From the NCBI GenBank assembly GCA_017549805.1, contig JAFYNJ010000007.1:1-64000 (forward strand): a stretch of DNA of 64,000 bases. The letters are read 5' to 3'. Below the pieces are notes generated by a model. The model made no database searches. It worked only from the letters and a program-made list of their open reading frames with translations, and had not been told where the DNA came from. The stretch is from Bacteroidales bacterium. Its GTDB lineage: Bacteria > Bacteroidota > Bacteroidia > Bacteroidales > F082. This document shows, piece after piece, positions 1 through 7,651 of this stretch; position 1 is the stretch's first letter; every line of letters starts with the position of its first letter. The position numbers were made by a program, and so were the translations under genes.

Positions 1-733
1 CCTTGCCGGGCAGGAAGTTGACGACGCCGTTCGGAAGTCCGGCTTCCATGAAGATGCGCATGTCGGTGTAGTTCGACAGCAGGGCGGTCGTCGAGGGCTT
101 CCAGATGGTGGTGTTACCCATCAGGGCGGGAGTCATGTTCAGGTTGGAGGCGATGGACGAGAAGTTGAAAGGCGTGATGGCGAACACGAAGCCTTCCAAG
201 GGACGGTATTCCACGCGGTTCAGCTGGTCGTTGGCCGAAGCGGGCTGCTCGGCGTAGAGCTTGCTGGCGTAGTAGTTGTTGTAACGGAAGAAGTCGATGG
301 TCTCGCAGGCACTGTCGATCTCGGCTTGGAAGCAGTTCTTCGATTGGCCGAGCATGGTGGCGGCGTTGATGCGGGCGCGGTATTTGGTGGCCAACATCTC
401 GCCAATGCGTGCCATGATGGCGGCGCGCTCGTCCCAAGGCGTGTTCTCCCAGTCGTGCTTGGCGGCTTGGGCGGCGTCGATGGCCATGCGGACTTCCTTC
501 TCGCCGACCTTGTGGTAGCGGGCGATGACGTGCTTGTGGTCATGAGGCATCACCACTTCACCCATGTCGCCGGTGCGGACTTCCTGGCCGTTGATGATGG
601 CGGGGATTTCGACGACTTCGTTCGATTGTCTTTCCAGTTCCTTTTGGAGCTCGATGCGCTCCGGGCTGCCCGGACGGTAAGCCTTTACCGGCTCGTTGTC
701 AGGCTTCGCAAAAGTAATCAATGCGTTGTTCAT
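1..733 (-). CDS. pruA: L-glutamate gamma-semialdehyde dehydrogenase (P5C dehydrogenase), N-terminal part, runs off the left edge
   Basis: Cytoplasmic NAD-dependent aldehyde dehydrogenase that oxidises glutamate semialdehyde (from proline or ornithine) to glutamate. Translating the minus strand from ATG at 733 gives 244 uninterrupted codons to the window edge. The protein starts MNNALITFAKP and carries the typical long N-terminal arm with YRPGSPER, then ALDH-fold landmarks such as EYRPLEGFVFAITPFNF and GNTTIWKPS. The arm and the FAITPFNF block match the P5C dehydrogenase branch (about 540 residues in Bacteroidales) rather than generic aldehyde dehydrogenases. The catalytic Cys and Glu lie outside the window. 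A -7 box about 42 bases upstream supports this start. Fits an amino-acid-degrading organism, together with the two histidine-degradation genes nearby. Confidence 0.92.
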   Translation of the reverse strand, partial: MNNALITFAKPDNEPVKAYRPGSPERIELQKELERQSNEVVEIPAIINGQEVRTGDMGEVVMPHDHKHVIARYHKVGEKEVRMAIDAAQAAKHDWENTPWDERAAIMARIGEMLATKYRARINAATMLGQSKNCFQAEIDSACETIDFFRYNNYYASKLYAEQPASANDQLNRVEYRPLEGFVFAITPFNFSSIASNLNMTPALMGNTTIWKPSTTALLSNYTDMRIFMEAGLPNGVVNFLPGK

Positions 734-775
734 GTTTTGTATTTAAAGATTTGTATTTTTTGAATTAAGCGAGCG

Positions 776-783
776 CAAATTTA
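776..783 (-). promoter_or_regulatory. Bacteroidetes -7 box for the P5C dehydrogenase gene
   Basis: Reads TAAATTTG on the minus strand, matching the Bacteroidetes primary-sigma -7 consensus TAnnTTTG, about 42 bases before the ATG. No clear -33 TTG is visible at the expected distance, so moderate confidence. Confidence 0.5.
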
Positions 784-813
784 TAAAAAACTTACGATAA
801 CTTGTTGCGAAGA

Positions 814-1533
814 TCAAACAATTCTCTTGATGACCTGCAACCGATGCGTATGTTCGTTCCGTTCCTTGTTGAAGATGCCCGTCTGGTCGAGGTAATCGAT
901 GCGGACCTGGCCTGAGGCGTGAAGGATACGCTCATTGTCGAGCATCATGCCCACATGGACGATGTGGCCGTCTTCGTTGCCGAAAAAGGCTAAGTCGCCA
1001 GGCTGGATCTCGGGCAGGAAATACACCAACTCGCCTTCGAGGACTTGCTGTGAAGCGTCGCGGGGGAGGAGCTTGCCTGCCGCACGGGCACAGAGTTGGA
1101 CGAAACCGCTGCAGTCGATGCCTGACACCGTCCTGCCGCCCCAGAGATAGGGCGCTCCCAGCATTTTTTGGGCGAATTCCAGCATCAGAGCAGGGGAGAA
1201 GTGGTCGGGTATGGTCATGGTGCCGGCCACGGGTTCGTCAAGCAAGGTACCCAAGGAAAGTTGAAGGCCTTGGTAGTCCAAAATAGGCCGATCCACCACA
1301 AAGCGTTCTTTCCCCTTAAGCGTCAAAAAATCTTGCTCGCTGATGGCATGATGCTGGATGCCTTGAATCCACCCCTCATACTGGTCTTCGTCCGACTTGA
1401 TCAAGTACCATCCTGGCTTTTCATCCAGCACTTCATAAAGCTCATTGAAAAGCAGTTGGCTTACCATCTCGCTGGTGTGGCTCGGCTCCTTACGGATAGG
1501 GATGACCGATAGCTTGCAAATTCCGCAGTTCAT
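814..1533 (-). CDS. NlpC/P60 cysteine endopeptidase with N-terminal SH3-like domain
   Basis: Predicted peptidoglycan stem-peptide hydrolase of the gamma-D-glutamyl-diamino-acid endopeptidase type. An SH3-like half (to about residue 120, PxRxEPSHxSEMVSQLL pattern) is followed by an NlpC/P60 half. The triad is visible: C141 in DCSGF, H193 in HVGM and H205 in HASG. The Bacteroides homologues begin in the same way, at MNCGICKLS. The frame stays open upstream to 1578, but that stretch overlaps the promoter (-7 box 1556-1563), so the start at 1533 is chosen; length 239 residues. No signal peptide is visible from this start, which suggests cytoplasmic recycling of muropeptides or non-classical localisation. 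Monocistronic; the downstream neighbour has its own promoter. Confidence 0.88.
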   Translation of the reverse strand: MNCGICKLSVIPIRKEPSHTSEMVSQLLFNELYEVLDEKPGWYLIKSDEDQYEGWIQGIQHHAISEQDFLTLKGKERFVVDRPILDYQGLQLSLGTLLDEPVAGTMTIPDHFSPALMLEFAQKMLGAPYLWGGRTVSGIDCSGFVQLCARAAGKLLPRDASQQVLEGELVYFLPEIQPGDLAFFGNEDGHIVHVGMMLDNERILHASGQVRIDYLDQTGIFNKERNEHTHRLQVIKRIV

Positions 1534-1555
1534 AGTCTTGACAGTTTCGATAGGG

Positions 1556-1585
1556 CAAAAATAAAAAACAACTTTCAATTTTCAA
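1556..1585 (-). promoter_or_regulatory. Promoter of the NlpC/P60 gene
   Basis: -7 box TATTTTTG (1556-1563) and -33 TTG (1583-1585) on the minus strand, 19 bp apart. It fixes the start at 1533 by placing the longer frame inside the promoter. The -33 triplet is supplied by the tandem repeat at 1570-1607. Confidence 0.65.
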
Positions 1586-1607
1586 TTTTCAACTTTCAAT
1601 TTTTTTC
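1570..1607. repeat. Tandem AACTTTCAATTTTC-type low-complexity repeat between divergent genes
   Basis: Short units of CAATTTT/CAACTTT repeat about four times between two divergent promoters. Each unit offers a TTG triplet on the minus strand at roughly 8-10 base intervals, so it may provide alternative -33 elements for the NlpC/P60 promoter. Confidence 0.6.
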
Positions 1608-1609
1608 AC

Positions 1610-1617
1610 TATCTTTG
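1610..1617 (+). promoter_or_regulatory. -7 box of the PgpH-like gene
   Basis: TATCTTTG, a perfect Bacteroidetes -7 match, ends 19 bases before the ATG at 1637. No TTG stands 19-21 bp upstream on this strand. Confidence 0.6.
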
Positions 1618-1636
1618 CGCTTTAACAAGTTCTCAC

Positions 1637-3700
1637 ATGGGTAAACTCAAAGACTTTGTCAATAGCATTCGTCATCGTTATTATGAGCTTGCGAAGGTTC
1701 TCATGTTCCTGTTGGCCATTGTCGTGGTGTATTGGCAGATGCCTCGAGTAGGCAAGTTCCGTTACGAGTACCAGCTGTACAAGCCCTGGCAGCATGAAAC
1801 CTTGTATGCACCCATCGACTTCCCGATCTATAAGGATGCCGACATGCTGAAGCAAGAGAGCGACGAGATTGTGAAGTCGATCAAACCGATCTTTAAGTTG
1901 GACAGCGAAGCCACACGTCAAGCCAAATCGAGGCTCGACGAGTCGTTTGAGCAGCAATGGCGCGCCCACGACGGCATGGATGCGGAAACCAACAAACGGA
2001 CGCTGATGGAACTGTTCGACCAGGTGCAAAACCGGGGCGTGGTGGCTTACGACAAGGCATTGTCGGACTTCTCGGCCGAGACGCCAATCAGCTTGGTGAG
2101 GGACCAGACGGCCTCCACGGTGGCTTTCGGCAACCTTTACACCATGAATTCGGCTCGTGAAGCCGTGGAGCAATGGATGGAACATGGACATCCCGGCATC
2201 GACGTGCAGCTGCTCTCGACCCTCTTGCTGAATGTGTTGCAGCCCAATGTGGTGTATGACATATCCATGACGCAGCAGGAACAGGACAAGGCCCTTTCGA
2301 AGATGTCGCTGACCTACGGCATGGTCCAAAAGGATGAACTGATTATCACCGAAGGGGAAATTGTGGACGATAATGCCTTTGCCATCCTGAATTCACTTCA
2401 AAAGGAATACGCTACAGGCTCTTTTGCCAAAAACGATTCGACCCAGGTGCAGCTCAGTCAGCTCTTCCTGGTGGCCTTGCTTTTTGTCATGTTGGCGCTG
2501 TATCTGAAGGCGCTGCATAACAAAGATGTGTTCGCCGAGCTGAGCAAGATCAACCTGATTTTGCTGTTGATGGTTGTCATGATCATCCCATCCTATTGGA
2601 TCATGAAGTTGCATCCTTCCTTTATCCTAATGATGCCAGTAGTGATGCTGACCATGGTAATGGTGACGTTTTTCACCTCGGCGTTGGCGTTTACCGTGCA
2701 GGTGTTCACGGTGTTGCTAATCTCCATGGCGGTGCCTAATCCTTTCCAATACATCTTCATGCAGTTGGTGGCCAGCATGATCGTGATCTTCATCCTGTCG
2801 CACCATCGGTCGCGCAGGCATTATTTCATCAGCTCCCTGTTGCTGTTTGTGGTGTATTTCGTGGTTTATCTTGCCTTTGCGTTCCTCTCTTCGGCAGCCA
2901 TCGACTGGTCGGTGGTGGGCTTGTTGGCCTTGAATGCGTTGTTCACGATGCTGGCGCTGCCGGTGATCTTCCTTTTCGAGAAGATGTTCCGCATGACGAC
3001 TTCCCTGACGTTGATGGAGCTGAACAACACCAACACGCCATTGCTTCGCAAGCTTGCCCAGACGGCTCCGGGAACCTTCCAACATTCCATCCAGGTGGCG
3101 AACTTATGCGATGAGGTACTGTATGCCATCGGAGGAGACTCGTTGTTGGCACGTACGGGTGCTTTGTACCATGACATCGGCAAGATGAAGAATCCGATGT
3201 ATTTCACCGAAAACCAGCATGGGGGCTATAACTCCCACAACGATATCTCCAATGTAGAGAGCGCCCAGATCATCATCTCCCATGTTTTGGATGGCATCGA
3301 GATGGCCAAGAAAGCTCGGCTTCCTGAGCAAGTGGTCGAGTTTATCCGCACCCATCATGGCACGCGCCGCACCGAGTATTTCTACATCATGGAGAAACGG
3401 GAGCATCCCGACGAAGAGGTGGATCCTGCCGATTTCACCTACCACGGCCCGATTCCGTTCTCGCGCGAGACCGCCGTGCTGATGATCTGCGACTCGGTGG
3501 AAGCGGCCTCAAGAAGTCTGAAGGAACCTGATGAGAACAACATCAGCAACTTGGTTGACAACATCATCCAAAAGCAGACGGACGATGGGCAATTCCAGAA
3601 TGTGGACCTCACCTTGCGTGACTTCACGACCATCAAGAAGGTGCTCAAGAAGAAGCTGATGAGCATTTATCACATTAGGATTGCTTATCCTGAAAAATAA
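1637..3700 (+). CDS. 7TM-HD family membrane phosphodiesterase, PgpH/YqfF-like
   Basis: 687-residue membrane protein. One N-terminal membrane segment (about 15-35) precedes an extracytoplasmic region (about 40-270, 7TMR-HDED type), a block of seven hydrophobic segments (about 275-460) and a cytoplasmic HD domain with HDIGK near residue 511. A second metal-binding stretch, HNDISNVES, and the later RTHHGT follow. In Firmicutes PgpH hydrolyses cyclic di-AMP; Bacteroidetes homologues have the same architecture, so c-di-AMP turnover linked to an envelope signal is the likely role (inference). Its end overlaps the converging WbqC gene by 16 bp. Confidence 0.88.
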   Translation: MGKLKDFVNSIRHRYYELAKVLMFLLAIVVVYWQMPRVGKFRYEYQLYKPWQHETLYAPIDFPIYKDADMLKQESDEIVKSIKPIFKLDSEATRQAKSRLDESFEQQWRAHDGMDAETNKRTLMELFDQVQNRGVVAYDKALSDFSAETPISLVRDQTASTVAFGNLYTMNSAREAVEQWMEHGHPGIDVQLLSTLLLNVLQPNVVYDISMTQQEQDKALSKMSLTYGMVQKDELIITEGEIVDDNAFAILNSLQKEYATGSFAKNDSTQVQLSQLFLVALLFVMLALYLKALHNKDVFAELSKINLILLLMVVMIIPSYWIMKLHPSFILMMPVVMLTMVMVTFFTSALAFTVQVFTVLLISMAVPNPFQYIFMQLVASMIVIFILSHHRSRRHYFISSLLLFVVYFVVYLAFAFLSSAAIDWSVVGLLALNALFTMLALPVIFLFEKMFRMTTSLTLMELNNTNTPLLRKLAQTAPGTFQHSIQVANLCDEVLYAIGGDSLLARTGALYHDIGKMKNPMYFTENQHGGYNSHNDISNVESAQIIISHVLDGIEMAKKARLPEQVVEFIRTHHGTRRTEYFYIMEKREHPDEEVDPADFTYHGPIPFSRETAVLMICDSVEAASRSLKEPDENNISNLVDNIIQKQTDDGQFQNVDLTLRDFTTIKKVLKKKLMSIYHIRIAYPEK

Positions 3701-4344
3701 TACGTCATGCTCGCAATGACGGCTGCCGCCTCGGGACCTTCGTTGAAGATCAAATCCAAAACACTCAGATCTGGCGCAAAGGGGAACTTGGCGCTGAAAA
3801 CCTGATAGTATTCCGGAAACAAGCTGGGATCGACTTTGGCTTTCGGGCTGAAAACCTCACGCAAGTCGTTGTCAACCGTCTTGAGGTAATCTGTCGTGTG
3901 TACGATTTCCTTCTTGGTTTTCAACATCTTCAAAACAGCCTGTAAGGCAGCGTCGTTCAGGTCGATGAGCCGTTCGAAACGCTCTTCAAAGATGGGTTCC
4001 AGATAAGGGAAGTAATGATCGAAATAAGGGGCTGCTTTGTAGGCCGATTCCAGGCAGCGGCGGTGGATCTGCTGCCAAGGTTCCACGTAACTCACGGCCA
4101 TGTCCTTGGTCATGGTGTGGTTGCCGTTGACTTTTACCACGGGAACACTTAGCGACTGAACGCCATTGGCGGTCATCACGCGGCAACGGTTTCGGTAAGT
4201 CTGCTTATGGTAGGTCTCGAAAATTTCAATGCGAGGCTCGTCGTCCTGAAGGAAACGGGCCATGTAACTGATGCAAGGAAAGTATGCAGTACTGAAAATA
4301 GCCAAGTCGTGAAGCTTTGTTTTATTTGACGAGGTATTTGTCAA
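3685..4344 (-). CDS. WbqC family protein
   Basis: 219 residues in the longest frame. Matches the WbqC-like family by the N-terminal FSTAYFPCISYMARF pattern, the NRCRVMTANGVQSLSVPV block and the PFxxDLSVLDLIFNEGPEA C-terminus; in other bacteria WbqC genes sit in polysaccharide loci, but the activity is not established. The listed start is a TTG that overlaps the end of the thioredoxin gene by 23 bases. A shorter start cannot be excluded because no ATG lies between it and the conserved FSTAYFP block. Probably co-transcribed with the thioredoxin gene. The last codons contain a 12-base match to the palindromic repeat at 13703 (see findings). Confidence 0.8.
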   Translation of the reverse strand: MTNTSSNKTKLHDLAIFSTAYFPCISYMARFLQDDEPRIEIFETYHKQTYRNRCRVMTANGVQSLSVPVVKVNGNHTMTKDMAVSYVEPWQQIHRRCLESAYKAAPYFDHYFPYLEPIFEERFERLIDLNDAALQAVLKMLKTKKEIVHTTDYLKTVDNDLREVFSPKAKVDPSLFPEYYQVFSAKFPFAPDLSVLDLIFNEGPEAAAVIASMTYYFSG

Positions 4345-4750
4345 CGACTTCTCTGAATTGGGCTTCGTCCATCGCGCCCACTTGCATCATGGGCTTGCCT
4401 TCCAACGGGATGAAAAGCACCATGGGGATGCTGCTTACACGGAAGGCACTGGCAAGTTCCTGCTCCTGATCTACGTTGATCTTGTAAACCGTCAGCTTTC
4501 CTTCATATTCGTTAGCCAGCTTTTCAAGGATGGGAGCCACTTTGCGGCAGGGACCGCACCAGTCGGCATAGAAATCCACAATGGCAGAAGTCTTTCCTTT
4601 GAAAACAAAGGCTTGGGGATTTTTTTCAAAGTCCCATACCTTGGAGAGGAATTCCTTATAGGTGAGGTGTTGTACCTTGGTCTTTCCTTGGGCCATGGCG
4701 ATGCTGCCTGTCATGAACAACAAAAGGGCAAAAACAACGGTTTTCTTCAT
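4322..4750 (-). CDS. Exported thioredoxin-family protein
   Basis: 142 residues: signal peptide (MKKTVVFALLLFMTGSIAMA) followed by a classical thioredoxin fold with WCGPC (C65 and C68), the INVDQEQELA strand and the cis-proline loop VSSIPMVLF. Predicted periplasmic disulfide reductase or thiol-redox protein. First gene of a two-gene unit with WbqC. Its promoter overlaps the promoter of divergent hutI as a palindrome, which suggests coupled, mutually exclusive expression. Confidence 0.9.
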   Translation of the reverse strand: MKKTVVFALLLFMTGSIAMAQGKTKVQHLTYKEFLSKVWDFEKNPQAFVFKGKTSAIVDFYADWCGPCRKVAPILEKLANEYEGKLTVYKINVDQEQELASAFRVSSIPMVLFIPLEGKPMMQVGAMDEAQFREVVDKYLVK

Positions 4751-4766
4751 AGTTTCTTAAAAATAA

Positions 4767-4803
4767 TTGTGCAAAGATAGAATTATTTTTTATCTTTGTA
4801 CAA
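4767..4803. promoter_or_regulatory. Interlocked divergent promoters of the thioredoxin gene and hutI
   Basis: Plus strand: -33 TTG (4767-4769) and -7 TATCTTTG (4791-4798), 21 bp apart, for hutI. Minus strand: -33 TTG (4801-4803) and -7 TATCTTTG (4772-4779), also 21 bp apart, for the thioredoxin gene. The two halves form a 13-bp inverted repeat with one mismatch around an 11-bp centre. Each -33 lies just outside the other promoter's -7, so two polymerases cannot bind together. Confidence 0.8.
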
Positions 4804-4818
4804 TTTTAATACCACAAT

Positions 4819-6060
4819 ATGTTACTGGTAAACATTAAGGAACTTGTCGGCATTGAAGAGAAGGGACTCTTGATGAAGAGCGGCCTCCAAATGTCCAAGA
4901 CGGGAAGGATCAAGAATGCCTTCCTTTTGACAAAAGGAAAAAGAATTGTCGACTACGGCAAGATGAACTCGCCGGAGTGCAAGAAATACCTGGAAGAAAA
5001 CCATCGCGTATATGACCTCAAGGGAAGTGTGGTGATGCCCGCTTTTTGCGACTCGCACACGCATCTGGTGTATGCCAACTCCCGTGAGATGGAGTTCGTT
5101 GATAAGATTCGGGGCTTGAGCTATGAGGAAATCGCCAAACGAGGCGGTGGCATCTTGAACTCGGCGAAAGCCACGGCAAAGGCATCGGAAAATGAGCTTT
5201 ACGACATGGCTTGCAAGCGCCTCGACGAGGTGATGCGCATGGGAACAGGTGCCATTGAGATCAAGAGCGGCTATGGCCTAACCACCGAGAGCGAGCTGAA
5301 GTTGTTGCGCGTCATCCGCAGGTTGAAGGAGAATTCTCCATTGACCATCAAGTCGAATTTTCTGGGCGCCCATGGCATCCCGATGGAATACCGTGGCCAT
5401 CAGGAAGACTATGTGGATCTCGTGATTAACGAGATGATACCGTTGGTGGCTGCCGAGGACCTGGCCGACTTCATCGATGTTTTCTGCGACAAGGGCTTCT
5501 TTACCTGTGAGGATACGGAGCGCATCTTGATGGCGGGCATCAAATACGGCATGAGGCCGAAGATCCATGCCAATGAGATGGCCATATCGGGAGGCGTTCA
5601 AGTGGGCGTGAAGTACGGCGCTATTTCCGTGGATCACTTGGAACAAATAGGGAAGGAGGAGATCGAGTGTCTGAAAGGCACCGAAACCATGCCGACCATC
5701 CTGCCGGGATGCGCCTTCTTCCTGAATCTACCGCTGTCTCCTGCACGCGAGATGATCCAAAACGGCTTGCCCGTGGCCATGGCCTCCGACTTCAATCCGG
5801 GCACCTCGCCGTCGGGCAACATGCAGCTGATCTTCTCCATGGCCTGCATCCGCTACCGCTTGACACCAGAAGAGGCCTTGAACGCCACCACGCTCAACAC
5901 CGCTTACGCCATGGGCGTCAGCGATGAGCTGGGCAGCATCACCCGAGGGAAAATCGCCAACCTCATCGTGACCGAACCGATGACCCAATTGGAGTTCATA
6001 CCTTACTATTATGGCACTAACAAAGTGGCTAAGATGATTTTGAACGGAAAATATGTGTAA
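4819..6060 (+). CDS. hutI: Imidazolonepropionase
   Basis: Third enzyme of histidine degradation: hydrolyses 4-imidazolone-5-propionate to N-formimino-L-glutamate in the cytoplasm. 413 residues, the usual size. Amidohydrolase metal site in SHTHLVYANSREME near residue 79; substrate-binding stretches GAIEIKSGYGL and GAHGIPMEY; metal ligands in HANEMA and the Asp of ASDFNPGTSPS. The next pathway enzyme, formimidoyltransferase-cyclodeaminase, lies at 12005 rather than adjacent; histidase and urocanase are not in the window. Start chosen at the only ATG after the promoter, giving a leader of about 13 bases. Confidence 0.96.
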   Translation: MLLVNIKELVGIEEKGLLMKSGLQMSKTGRIKNAFLLTKGKRIVDYGKMNSPECKKYLEENHRVYDLKGSVVMPAFCDSHTHLVYANSREMEFVDKIRGLSYEEIAKRGGGILNSAKATAKASENELYDMACKRLDEVMRMGTGAIEIKSGYGLTTESELKLLRVIRRLKENSPLTIKSNFLGAHGIPMEYRGHQEDYVDLVINEMIPLVAAEDLADFIDVFCDKGFFTCEDTERILMAGIKYGMRPKIHANEMAISGGVQVGVKYGAISVDHLEQIGKEEIECLKGTETMPTILPGCAFFLNLPLSPAREMIQNGLPVAMASDFNPGTSPSGNMQLIFSMACIRYRLTPEEALNATTLNTAYAMGVSDELGSITRGKIANLIVTEPMTQLEFIPYYYGTNKVAKMILNGKYV

Positions 6061-6071
6061 AACCCAACAAT

Positions 6072-7640
6072 ATGAAGAAACTTGTACTATTAGGAATGGC
6101 ATTGGTCGTATCGGCCTTGCTGATTTTCTCCTGTAACAAAAACCGTTTCGACTTTGAAAACCTCGAGTCGATAGAAGGCTCTGGACAATGGAAACTGCCT
6201 ATCGGATCCTTGTATGTCACGCTTGGCCAGGTGATTGACCAGTTGGAAGAGAACAATTTGCTCTCATACGATGAGAATGGCAATTACCAAATTAGGTATG
6301 ACTTTGCGATGGAAGAGATTCTTAAAGGATCGGAATTCCTGAATCTTGGAACTATGACGTTTGGATTCGAGATGCATATCAACGATCAAGATACCAGTTT
6401 GTTTGTGATCCAAGATTCCATCTATGGCACCTTGCGTTTTAGCCAGGAGATCAAACTATCCATGGATAGTGCGGGAATTGAGACGGCCGTCATCAAATCG
6501 GGCGAGTTGTTGATGTCGATGGTGACTGATATCGGTCATGTCACAGGAATCGTTTTTTCTTCCTCCGACATCATCATGCCCAATAACGATACGCTTACAT
6601 GCTATTTCAACGAGATGAACAATACAGTGGATATCGCAGGCGCCACTTTCGAGATGCGTAAGGATCCCGTGACCGGCATGTCCGATTCCACCCTTGTCTT
6701 CAATTATGAAGTCCATTATGAGGTGACGGATCTGAGTTTAACGGAGTTTGACCTTGCCACTGAAATAGGGCTCGTCGATGTAAAGGTTCAGGAAATCAGC
6801 GGTTATATCGATCATTATGAATATGATTTCACCTATGATACCACCTTTGCATTGCCGATTTCGAACCTTTATGGAGGATTGTCGCTTGTGGGAGTGGATC
6901 TGCAGGTGCAAGAACGGAACACATTCGGACTCAATGCCTTGTTGGATATCGACCAGGCGGAGTTTTATGGACAGAATGGGTTGACCGCGCCGTTGTTCAG
7001 CCAATATCCCTGCACGTTGCAGGTGCATTCAACCCCGTATTTCACCAATGTCATGCCTGAAAATGGAGTCATCAACGATCACCTCTCATACCATACCGAT
7101 TGTGACGGTTTCCGTTTTGCTTCAAGGTTGATTCTCAATCCTGACTCGGGAAATGATCTGATCATGATCAATGACACCTCGGCACTTGGCCTTGCTGTGA
7201 GTGCACTGGTTCCTTGCCAGTTCAACATTCCCGGTGTTTCATACGTGGATACGGTTGATATCAATGTTTCCGGAATTACCGGTCCGGAACTGGTGAGAGA
7301 AATCATCCTGGGCATCATCTTCAAGTCACAAATGCCGTTCAATTTGAGTGCACAATTCTATACGATCGATTCCTTGACAGGCCAGATCTCGGATTCGCTG
7401 ATGGCCAATGCCCTTCGCATCAATGGTTCGTTTGACGGTACCCTTGTGGAAACCGAGGCGGATATTTCGGTCACCCATGAGCGTCTGAACAGTTTGATGG
7501 CCGCCAACAAGCTCATCATGCGCTTGGGCATCGATACGCAAGACTTGGATGTTTACCTGAACCGTGAAACCGGTTTGGGTGTGACCATCAAGGCGGATAT
7601 CTTCTATGACGGTGAAATTGAAATCGATCAATTAAGGTAG
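6072..7640 (+). CDS. Large lipoprotein of unknown function, partner of a DUF5723 protein
   Basis: 522 residues with a lipoprotein signal peptide: MKKLVLLGM start, hydrophobic core, and C21 in FSCNKN. The mature part is beta-rich with many short Asp/Ser/Thr-containing strands and no catalytic motif that I recognise. It begins 11 bases after hutI and is followed after 11 bases by the DUF5723 gene, with an AGGAGG ribosome-binding site (7639-7644) over its stop codon, so the two are translated as a pair. Likely an outer-membrane-anchored partner of that protein. No function is claimed. Confidence 0.75.
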   Translation: MKKLVLLGMALVVSALLIFSCNKNRFDFENLESIEGSGQWKLPIGSLYVTLGQVIDQLEENNLLSYDENGNYQIRYDFAMEEILKGSEFLNLGTMTFGFEMHINDQDTSLFVIQDSIYGTLRFSQEIKLSMDSAGIETAVIKSGELLMSMVTDIGHVTGIVFSSSDIIMPNNDTLTCYFNEMNNTVDIAGATFEMRKDPVTGMSDSTLVFNYEVHYEVTDLSLTEFDLATEIGLVDVKVQEISGYIDHYEYDFTYDTTFALPISNLYGGLSLVGVDLQVQERNTFGLNALLDIDQAEFYGQNGLTAPLFSQYPCTLQVHSTPYFTNVMPENGVINDHLSYHTDCDGFRFASRLILNPDSGNDLIMINDTSALGLAVSALVPCQFNIPGVSYVDTVDINVSGITGPELVREIILGIIFKSQMPFNLSAQFYTIDSLTGQISDSLMANALRINGSFDGTLVETEADISVTHERLNSLMAANKLIMRLGIDTQDLDVYLNRETGLGVTIKADIFYDGEIEIDQLR

Positions 7641-7651
7641 GAGGATGAACG

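Noticed and set aside
114-763. Open frames in other registers over the first 760 bases
   Set aside because: The true minus-strand frame encodes P5C dehydrogenase with clear ALDH motifs; the others are high-GC shadows with Arg/His/Ser-rich nonsense.
1622-2329. 235-codon minus-strand frame over the PgpH-like gene
   Set aside because: Antisense shadow of a well-supported membrane gene; no family-like pattern and rich in His/Arg.
3700-3722. CGTCATGCTCGCAATGACG as a terminator between the PgpH-like and WbqC genes
   Set aside because: It lies inside the WbqC coding region and has no T-run; treated as a repeat relic instead.
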